Shown here in pieces: positions 5,495-6,377 of a stretch of 6,377 nt of DNA. A program made the position numbers and the translations under genes. Source of the stretch: Dehalococcoidia bacterium (GTDB taxonomy: Bacteria; Chloroflexota; Dehalococcoidia; GIF9; AB-539-J10); the NCBI GenBank assembly GCA_018399375.1, contig JAGYOV010000057.1, positions 1 to 6,377 of the forward strand. Reading direction: 5' to 3'. Position 1 is the first letter of the stretch. Each line of letters begins with the position of its first letter. The notes below the pieces were generated by a model. That model was not told where the DNA came from and did no database searches. It saw only the letters and a list, made by a program, of their open reading frames with translations.

Positions 5495-6377
5495 TCAATC
5501 AACCCCTTTTTTATTCTTTGTTTTTCTCTTTACCCACAGCTTCAATTCTTCTACTCTGGTTATTATTACTTCTTCTCTGGGCTCTATCCTTTCTCCCTCG
5601 CTTATGGCATTCCAGAGCTCACCTTCAGCGAGAACTTTGCCTTCGGGGTCAAGGGGAGTCCTGGCTATTGCCGCTCTCCCCACCATGCCCTCGGCGCCAG
5701 TAGCTTTGTGGCGTTTTTGCCCCCTAACGATAGCGCCAACGGCAAAGATGAAGAAAGCAGCGATGCCGACCGTTACCCCGGCAATGAGACCACGGTCGAT
5801 TTCTACCCCCGGACTGTGGCTGAACAGCACCAGTGACCCTGTGACCAGCGCCACTATACCTCCACCAGTCAACAATCCAAAGCTAGAGGTAAAGATTTCC
5901 GCGATGAGGAGGCCAATGCCCAGTAAAATGAGTGCAACGCCTCCCCAATATGCATCGAGTACCCCCAGTGAGTAGAAAGATAGCAGCAGGCTTATGCCAC
6001 CGGCTACTCCTGGGAATATCATTCCCGGGTTGGATATCTCTGTGATTAAACCTATCGTGGCCAGCGTCATCAGAATATAGGCGATGTTTGGATCGCTTAT
6101 CGTGAGCAGGAAGCGTTCGATGACATTCATCTCATTTTCCCTCAACCCATAGCTGGTGGTATCTATGGTGACCTCTTTGCCGTTGGCCAACGTAACCTCT
6201 GTGCCATTTATTTTAGAGATTAGATCTTCCAGGTTATCTGCTCTAAAGTTGATGAGATTAAGCTCAAGGGCATCGACGTCGGTGAAAGATTTGCTTTCCG
6301 TTACTGCTAGCTCGGCCTCCTCCATGTTGCGGCCACGTTCCTGTGCGATGGTTTTCATCCACTTGGCGGAAAATTCG
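5495..6377 (-). CDS. nfeD: Long NfeD protein (ClpP-class membrane serine protease), N-terminus cut by the window edge
   Basis: The reading frame runs in from beyond base 6377, so the ATG at 6358 is internal: EFSAKW precedes it in frame. Counting from that methionine, residues 1-50 (KTIAQERGRN, then SFTDVDALELNLINFRADNLEDLISKINGTEV) match the C-terminal end of the ClpP/SppA-like protease domain of NfeD. Hydrophobic segments at about 93-107, 114-135, 138-156, 160-180 and 190-212 form the membrane part, including NPGMIFPGVAGG (110-121). The cytosol-side OB-fold domain (about 222-278) begins GAEGMVGRAAIARTPLDPEG and ends REEVIITRVEELKLWV. The serine-lysine catalytic dyad known from Pyrococcus PH1510 should lie upstream, outside the window, so activity cannot be judged. 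It heads the visible operon: the short nfeD ATG is 2 bases after its stop, then slipin. The gene promoter is not in the window. Confidence 0.93.
   Translation of the reverse strand, partial: EFSAKWMKTIAQERGRNMEEAELAVTESKSFTDVDALELNLINFRADNLEDLISKINGTEVTLANGKEVTIDTTSYGLRENEMNVIERFLLTISDPNIAYILMTLATIGLITEISNPGMIFPGVAGGISLLLSFYSLGVLDAYWGGVALILLGIGLLIAEIFTSSFGLLTGGGIVALVTGSLVLFSHSPGVEIDRGLIAGVTVGIAAFFIFAVGAIVRGQKRHKATGAEGMVGRAAIARTPLDPEGKVLAEGELWNAISEGERIEPREEVIITRVEELKLWVKRKTKNKKGVD

Noticed and set aside
5496..5498. TTG start for the short NfeD protein
   Set aside because: AAGGGG is only 4 bases from this TTG but 10 from the ATG at 5492, and the ATG is the stronger codon. The difference is two residues.
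6356..6358. ATG 6358 as the true start of the long NfeD protein
   Set aside because: Coding continues in frame to the window edge and the protein would begin in the middle of the protease domain.

Overview
The window is ordinary-looking bacterial chromosomal DNA with tightly packed genes. It holds eight coding regions, two of them cut by the window ends, and no RNA gene, mobile element, CRISPR array or gene-free stretch longer than 200 bases. LepA and the RimI, PyrD and HemW families point to a bacterium. Three things suggest an anaerobic Chloroflexota-like lineage (Dehalococcoidia or a relative): the class 1B PyrD, a flavoprotein with a compact cysteine cluster typical of anaerobes, and the wording of the PyrD and RimI proteins. 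That placement is an impression from remembered sequences, not the result of a search.

Left block, minus strand (transcribed from about 2760 down to 1): a RimI-like N-acetyltransferase, then hemW (radical SAM haem chaperone), then the N-terminal third of lepA (elongation factor 4). These are translation and cofactor housekeeping functions. hemW has no ATG, GTG or TTG codon in frame upstream of its iron-sulfur motif. The best start is an ATT codon placed 8 bases after an AAGGAG ribosome binding site.

Middle, plus strand: pyrD (dihydroorotate dehydrogenase, class 1B catalytic subunit) is divergent from the acetyltransferase across a 133-base AT-rich spacer. A TATAAT box sits so close to the pyrD ATG that the mRNA may be nearly leaderless. 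No pyrK is present in the window.

Right block, minus strand (6377 down to 3811), converging on pyrD: a membrane operon of four genes with junctions that overlap or are at most 9 bases apart. In order they are a long NfeD protein (tail of the ClpP-like protease domain, membrane helices, OB-fold domain), a short NfeD paralogue (one helix plus OB-fold), a slipin/stomatin-type SPFH protein, and a flavodoxin-fold protein with a CX2CX2CX5C cluster motif like that of iron-sulfur flavoprotein Isf. NfeD protease and stomatin partner genes are a known pair. The second NfeD copy and the attached redox flavoprotein are the parts most worth a second look. I found no convincing wholly new system. The main points of interest are the hemW start, the duplicated NfeD domain, the flavoprotein in the NfeD-slipin operon, and an insertion inside the RimI-like protein.
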